A stretch of 64,000 bases of DNA from Ulota crispa (taxonomy: Eukaryota; Streptophyta; Bryopsida; Orthotrichales; Orthotrichaceae): the NCBI GenBank assembly GCA_963920765.1, contig OY987250.1:1488001-1552000 (forward strand). The letters run 5' to 3'. The notes under the pieces were generated by a model. That model made no database searches. It saw only the letters and a list, made by a program, of their open reading frames with translations, and was not told where the DNA came from. The position numbers and the translations under genes were made by a program. Below are positions 58,037 through 64,000 of the stretch, piece by piece. How positions within the stretch are numbered: position 1 is the stretch's first letter; every line of letters starts with the position of its first letter.

Positions 58037-59754
58037 TTGTGTGTGTCAAACATTTTTATTACACATTATGTATTAAATTCTTTATTTTTTATTAATTTGA
58101 TAAGTCAATAGTCATGCAATTGTGATATTCATTGTGATATGATTTATAATATGTTAGAGCTTTAGTTAAATAGCAATTATAGTATTATGAGATGTTTTTT
58201 CAACAATTTTAATTTAGTTCAGGTCCATTTAAAAATGTCTAAAGTAAAATAAATAAATTCTTTGTCCATTTAAAAACAAAGTAGAGTTTAGAATTGAAAA
58301 GGCAAAAGTTAAAAATGAAATTTCTTTTATATAAACCTTAACTTATGCCAAAATGTCATTTTTTTTTTACAAATCTTAACCTTCAAATGTGATGATAGCC
58401 TTTGGTAGAACGCTTGTGCTCATTAGACTTCATCAAGATTGAACTTTATTGAGATCAAACTTCGTCGAGATTCAAGAAATTCACCAATCCTTCAACATAC
58501 CCCTCTATAACGCCTTGTGAAGTTTCAACATATGAATAGAGGAGAAAAAGAATACACAATGTGTATGAGAGTTATCTACAATGAAGGTAGTCATGAGCTT
58601 GTGCACGCTCAATATGATAAGATCTTTGATTAAAGTCTTAGTGTTCTTTAAGTTGTATTTCAATCAAAACTTCACTTTGCTTATTTTGGGTCTAAAAGTA
58701 GCAACTAACCATTTGTTAATTAAATGTTTGTTTCTTAAAAATAAATCAATAATTTGATGTAGAAGATGATTGCAAATAAAGTTAGCTTCCATTTTTAACC
58801 TGTCGTTTCACCCCATGCCCTGTTTTTATTGGTCTTTAGTTTGTTGCGCCATTTAGCAAGGCTAAAGAAACAATGGTGACCTCCATTTAGCATATTAAGA
58901 TTTATATATAAAAAAAGTTCCATATAGCATAGGTTAAGATTTATATAAATAAAATTTTGTTTACATAACTTTTGCATTTTTGCTTTTGTACTCTATTTTT
59001 AAGTAGATATTGAACTAAGTTTTTAATAATTTGGCTAAACATGCATTTTTATCTATTTTTACATGGACACCAAACAAAAAATGGATTCATCAAGCCAACA
59101 CAACACAATAGCCCTTTTCTTATTTAATGGTAGATTGATTATGAAAAATTTGAAAATATACTTTGAATTTAATATTTTTTTATTTAATGTATTGTGATGA
59201 AAAATTTGAATGATTCTTAAAAAAATAAAATTCAACTATGTTATGTTTAAATGAAAATACTTGTTCACAATTTAACAAATACAACTCTTGTTTTGCTTAA
59301 TATGATTCATAATGATATGTATTAAGTGCATGTCTATGATGGTTGAAGTTTTTATTTTTTTAACATGTATCACATGAAATTATACTTACATTGTAGTTTA
59401 AAACTTGTGTGAATTCACATTCTCAAAAAAAATTACAAAATGTTCTATTAAGACTTTGACTTGTTTTTGCACATCATTGTTCATCTTTATAGAATAGTGT
59501 AACATACAAAATATAATAAAAATATCAAGTTGTGTAATAGTTTTAATATGCAAATCTTAAGTAAAGAAAAAAAAATTTGTAGTTTCATTTATTTATTTGC
59601 CTGAATTAAATTTCAAAGACAATAGTGCAAACTCTTATAATAACCAAAGATAAAAAATAAATAACGGCTAAGTTTGTTATAATATTTTGTTTCAATAATT
59701 ATGTACATAATGTTGCATCTTTTATAAATGACAATTTTATTATTGCTTATACAT

Positions 59755-59758
<4 letters not shown>
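57441..59758. other. AT-rich intergenic DNA
   Basis: 57660-57860 holds two diverged direct copies of a GGCAAAGGAGGAG(C/T)TTCT unit. 57986-58046 is (TA)n followed by (GT)n. No gene seen. Confidence 0.5.

Positions 59759-59814
<56 letters not shown>
59759..59814 (+). repeat. (AT)n microsatellite
   Basis: About 28 uninterrupted AT units. Confidence 0.9.
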
Positions 59815-59817
<3 letters not shown>

Positions 59818-60012
59818 AAGCATTATCATATATATGGTTATAATCATGCAATTATTGTTCATTATATATAGCAATGTAACATTTTATTATTTTGGTGACA
59901 TTTGGTGCTATTTCAACACAAGCCCTTTCAATATGTTGATCATTGCATTTATAGCAATTAATTTTTGTTACTTTGCTATTTTATTATTTTTGAATAATAT
60001 AATTGCAATTTC

Positions 60013-60157
60013 AATGAACAAATGTGATCTCAACGACAAAATGTAATCTTGTAAAAAAATGTTATTGTAATGAGCAAATGTGATTTCATAGAGCACATGC
60101 AATCTTAATGAGCAAATGTGATCTCAATGAACAAATATAATTTCAATGAACAAACAT
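60013..60157 (+). repeat. ~20-bp tandem repeat, AATGAGCAAATGTGATCTC
   Basis: About seven imperfect copies in a row, immediately before the CACTA-type palindrome at 60166. Confidence 0.65.
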
Positions 60158-60165
60158 TGTTTTAA

Positions 60166-60348
60166 CACTAGAAGAAAAACAAGGATAAATGACTCCACAA
60201 ATCACAACGACTAGGTCACCAGAATTGCACAAACAATTGCACAACAATTGTACAATTAGATTGTATTTGTGCAAATGTTGTGAAATTGTTGTGCAGTTGC
60301 AAGGCAGTTCTGGTAACCTAATTGTTTATCCTTGTTTTTCTTCTAGTG
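60166..60348. mobile_element. CACTA-type MITE, 183-bp palindrome
   Basis: CACTAGAAGAAAAACAAGGA at the left, TCCTTGTTTTTCTTCTAGTG at the right (perfect 20-bp ends). Inner ACAATTGCACAACAATTGT blocks also pair. No clear target duplication. Confidence 0.75.
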
Positions 60349-62369
60349 CAATGAATAATAGGCTAATGATTTATATATTTTTTGCATTTTGCAAAATAAA
60401 GTAACAAAGATGTTGCTTTTAAATTCAAAAAAATGTGAAATTTGGCATATCTATTAAATAATCAGTTGGTGTAAAAATTTAATGATTGCATTGGAATTTT
60501 TAAAATCAATAAGAAATCTCTAAGTGAGATTCTTTTGAAAGCTTGCTTTCATGATCTTATAAATAGTTGAAATTATATATTCTAGAATTTGAAGAAAAGA
60601 AAACTTTAAATATTTGCAATTTTTCATTATTTTTATAAGACCACAAACTTTTGATGTGCCAAAAAAGTTAACATTGGATCGTTTATAGCTAAAAGGTTTT
60701 ATTTGACAATTGTGATCAATTATCATATACAGTGTGTCAATGAAGTTGTTTTCTTGTGTCATAGAAAATATTTTGTCAACTCAGGATACATTTGAAATCC
60801 CCTTTAAATGTTATATGAAAAAGTTATGAGAATTGTACTTTGGTTTTTTTATTTTTAAAATTCAAGATTGCATGTCAAGATTATAAAATATATTATTTTG
60901 CAATTGGTGATGATCTTTTTATTGAACATATTCCAAAATATGTTTATGTATTGTTCAAAAACATTATGGTATACATTTGAACAAAGTCTTGCTTCTAAAC
61001 TTTTCTACTTCAAAATCAAGTATAAGTGTTAGTTACAAACCTTGCATCAAAGTCTATGAGGTAGTTGAAGTTCAAATCTTTATATGTGAAAGAAAAAAAC
61101 ACAACATTTTGAGTTGCTTATTTTGATTAGCTAAGAGAGTGTTGCGGTCCAACTTTTAGTGACAAGTTATACTTTATTTTTAACCACCACATGAATCATG
61201 GAGCTACTTGCTTTGATTGGCTAAAAGAGAATGTAGAAGATGCAAATTCCAATAATCCGCTATTTTGAAAATGTTTCCTATGTTGAAATTTGATGAAGAA
61301 GTGGGCTAGTTTATTTATGTGGGATGCAAGCCAAGCAATTTCTTTGTTACCTCCTCTAGAAAACCTTGTCTTTTGATGGTACTCTATCGCAACAAGGTCA
61401 TTTGCTTATTTTTTGAATGCTTTTAAAAACCTTGGTTGTCAATTAGGATTTAAGGGTTTTAGAATTGGAGATCTAAACTATAACTCTTGCATATACACAT
61501 AAACAATAGTTCCACATAAGTCATGACGCTACACATGTATGATGGTTGGAATTGTTGACAATATTTCTACCAAGAATTGAGGTTAGCACTAATATAATTT
61601 GGACGTACAAGAGTTTGCGACTTTCTTGAGGGTACTTGCAATTGTATGTTGCATTCTCATGTGCCACATGGCCCAACAACGTGCACATCCTTCTAACAAA
61701 GAACCAACATGGGAGAGAGGGGTACATGCATAATGTGGTTTACAGTGAGGCTTTACTTTGAATCATGTTGCTAACATTTGTGAGTTAACAAGAGTTAACC
61801 GATTTGAATTTCTTTTAATTGCCCACATTTTGTGATAAGATTGCTATTGCATTTGTTTATTGTAAAGATATTTTTGTTCCGTTGATACAATGGGTACCTA
61901 AAGTAGTTTTCATTATAGAAGCACTTTCAAGTATTGCTATATACTAATGAATCCCGCAACATTATTTTTTACTTTCAACATCAATTTGATCAAAGAACAC
62001 AAAAGGGCAATTCCACCAAACATTGCAAATTTCATTTCTGTGAAAGATAATCTAAAAAATTGAAATACAACATCCTCTAGTTCAAAAATATCAAGACATA
62101 ACATCATTCACTAATATAGATGGGGTGTCTTTGGTGAATAATGTGGCCAAAAAAAGTGTTAAATATTTTGTCTCAAAGCATTTACTAAGATCATCTTGTC
62201 TTGCTCAATGATATTGGGAAGGTAACTAGCTTTATAATATTACCAACCCCAAAGATTCAACCTTTTAGCCCTTCAAACTAAACAATATTACAAACCCCAA
62301 AGCTACCCCTTCACAGATGTTGCAATAAAATATCTATATAATAGAATACAATTTACTGGCAATCCTTTT
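60349..62369. other. AT-rich intergenic DNA, nothing recognised
   Basis: No conserved coding sequence, RNA gene or clear inverted repeat was seen. Confidence 0.5.
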
Positions 62370-62700
62370 ACTGTGATTCTTTTATTGCGTGGGTAAATAA
62401 ACCTACATGCATAAAAACTTGCATAGGTCAAAATTTGCGTAGGTCAAACCTTGCATGAAAAAAAAGTATGGGTAAAAGAGTGTATGTGTAAAAAAATACG
62501 TGGATTAATAATGAAAATTGTAACAAAATTGTGTGGGTAAAAAACAAAACATGTGAAAGAATTGTGTGGGTAAAAAAATTGTGTGGGCAAAAAGTAAATA
62601 TTTTTTTTTTTGCGTGACAAGACATTGGCAATCCTTTTATTGCGTGGGTAAAATACTATGTGGGTATAAAACAGAAACTGCTTCACTGCAAGGGAATGTT
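62370..62700 (+). repeat. Imperfect GTGTGGGTAAAAA tandem repeat
   Basis: Many short variants of (T/C)GTGTGGGTAAAA, also TTGCATAGGTCAAA at the start. Unit length varies about 13-25 bp. Confidence 0.5.
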
Positions 62701-63350
62701 TTGTAAACAAAAACTAATATTTTATTGGCATGGGTAAAGTTCATAATTGGATTACGTGAATAAAAAGTAAAAAATATACATATTGCAAGGGAAATGTTTT
62801 GCGTAATTGGGCTTGAATTAATTTTGTGTCCCGTTGGACCGATGGGTGCCTATACTAGTAAAATATATAAAAATTCAAATCCAAGCTCTTACGTGGTGTT
62901 ACTAGGTTTCATTCAACCATTGCGGGTGGCGCGTGGAGGCAACTCCCGCGTCATAAGCACTGGGCAAAAGGCGTTTTGTTGGGCAACTCAAGTGAGGCAA
63001 ATCGCTCAGGGGAAAGGAGGGAGAAGGTCGTGAAGATGGCCTCGTTATCCACACTAGAGGTCTCAACAGAGATGAATAGGGGGACGAAGATTTACTTATA
63101 ATCTTTGATGCAAAACCTCCCAAGGCTAGACAATCCTAAAAAAAAATGACACTTTTATCCCAAAGTCGATCATAAATAAGGGGATAATCCATTACCACTT
63201 CAAAATCCAATGAAAAAAGAATTACTTTTGGATGTTGTTTCATCCCCATATTTCATCCAAAATAGCAAATGATCCATCACAACACAACCACCTTTTCGTC
63301 ACCAATTTATGATCTTTTATTTTTTGCAAAAGAATATACATTTGTTCAAA
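62701..63350. other. Intergenic, upstream of the last gene
   Basis: 62800-63060 is less AT-rich than its surroundings but has no recognisable protein on either strand. Confidence 0.4.
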
Positions 63351-63352
63351 GA

Positions 63353-63510
63353 CATAGAAAAAGATAAGTTAGAAAGAAGAATTTGGGGTTAGTTCAGGGG
63401 TAGAAAAAGAAAAAGTTAGAAAAAAGAACTCTGGCGTTATTATTTTAGGGGTAGAAAAAGAAAAGTTAAAAGAAAAAGGATTTGGGGGCTTATTATATAA
63501 GGGGTAAAAA
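63353..63510 (+). repeat. ~50-bp tandem repeat upstream of the last gene
   Basis: About three to four imperfect units with GGGGTAGAAAAAGAAAA and TTAGAAAAAAGAA, ending 30 bp before the first telo-box. Confidence 0.6.
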
Positions 63511-63543
63511 CGGTCAAGTCAGGGACGCAAGTTACACAATCCG

Positions 63544-63657
63544 TTAGGGTTTCAGACTTTTTTTTCAAATCCCTTGAGCTTTTGTTTCTCACTTGCCTCG
63601 GGAAGGGGGGTCTTGCGAAGCTCGATTTCCACAAGGGCAGTGCAAAACTAGGGTTTT
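63544..63657 (+). promoter_or_regulatory. Two telo-box motifs in the 5' leader/promoter
   Basis: TTAGGGTTT at 63544-63552 and TAGGGTTTT at 63649-63657 are inverse AAACCCTA-type boxes, common in promoters and leaders of plant translation-related and proliferating-cell genes. The second lies 19 bp before the ATG at 63677. Confidence 0.5.
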
Positions 63658-63676
63658 GAAGAAGAGGCCTTGGACG

Positions 63677-64000
63677 ATGGTCGTGGATGCTCTCCACGAC
63701 GATTTCGACTCCGATGTCGAGGATGACGACGAGGACAAGGGAGACGACAATGGAGAATTACAGTCAGGGTTCAAGGCTATGGACATTACAGGATCACACA
63801 ACTCGGAAGAAGAAACTCTCAACCCCGGTGGCGAGGCATCTCTCGCGGACGCAACCCTATCTCGGATCCAAGACTTGGACTCCGGGAAGAGCAGTCTGAA
63901 GAAGAAAAAGAAGAAGAAGAAGAAGAAGAAGCAGAAGCGGAAGGGCGAGTGGAACCAGGGGAACGAGGGAGATGCAGCACCGAACCGACGCAGACAGCCT
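63677..64000 (+). CDS. 5' end of a protein gene: acidic N-terminus then polylysine
   Basis: Open for all 108 codons from ATG at 63677 (context ACGATGG) to the window end. It is GC-rich relative to most of the window, with good codon regularity. Residues 2-30 are strongly acidic (DDFDSDVEDDDED). Residues 75-88 are a run of lysines followed by QKRKGEW. This layout is found in methionine aminopeptidase 2, N-myristoyltransferase, eIF2-beta and eIF5B N-termini, and in nucleolar proteins. The translation-linked telo-boxes upstream would suit any of these. No catalytic domain is reached, so I do not name it. Confidence 0.7.
   Translation, partial: MVVDALHDDFDSDVEDDDEDKGDDNGELQSGFKAMDITGSHNSEEETLNPGGEASLADATLSRIQDLDSGKSSLKKKKKKKKKKKQKRKGEWNQGNEGDAAPNRRRQP

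Noticed and set aside
59834..60046. Short hydrophobic open frame after the (AT)n tract
   Set aside because: Low-complexity AT-rich DNA running into a tandem repeat; no homology or gene signals.
1..64000. tRNA, rRNA, CRISPR or bacterial-type operon features
   Set aside because: None was seen; the window is clearly eukaryotic nuclear DNA with spliceosomal introns.

Overview
This is a eukaryotic, AT-rich window. It is dominated by one very long gene on the + strand. Thirty-eight exons (168 to 46770) splice without any internal stop into the C-terminal 3153 residues of an axonemal inner-arm dynein heavy chain. Exon-by-exon resemblance is closest to the animal DNAH1 type (a single-headed inner-arm dynein). 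The gene starts upstream of the window; comparison with usual family lengths suggests roughly a quarter of the protein is missing. The window retains the distal stem/linker, AAA1 to AAA6, the coiled-coil stalk with microtubule-binding tip, and the C-terminal domain with its own stop codon.

Organism: the lineage must build motile cilia. A broken complex I subunit of a type I know from plants and fungi lies at 50815-51910 (minus). Plant-like telo-box motifs precede a gene start at 63677. Plant-type mobile element ends are present (CACTA with CACTACAAGAAAA-like ends, an Emigrant-like MITE, a Tourist-like MITE, plant-style Helitron Rep). Together these point to a streptophyte with flagellate cells: a charophyte alga, bryophyte, lycophyte, fern, or cycad/Ginkgo-type plant. 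I cannot choose among them.

Layout: 1-46770 is the dynein gene. Its 37 introns (101 bp to 2.9 kb) are packed with small inverted-repeat elements. 46771-50800 is intergenic repeat-rich DNA. 50815-51910 (minus) is the complex I subunit remnant. 52100-57440 holds two large oppositely oriented repeat elements and a decayed Helitron Rep gene, one of the elements sitting inside the Helitron. 57450-63350 is AT-rich DNA with microsatellites and imperfect tandem repeats and no gene I can support. 63677-64000 is the 5' end of a new + strand gene (acidic N-terminus, then a lysine run), cut by the window end.

The most notable non-genic signal is a family of at least 14 elements (79 to 940 bp, about 8.7 kb in all). 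Each is flanked by TTAA and begins CCC and ends GGG, a piggyBac-like arrangement; nested insertions show TTAA is the duplicated target. Other families include palindromes with 8-bp target duplications (hAT-like) and one 276-bp near-perfect hairpin inside a dynein intron. All calls are by eye; no search was run.
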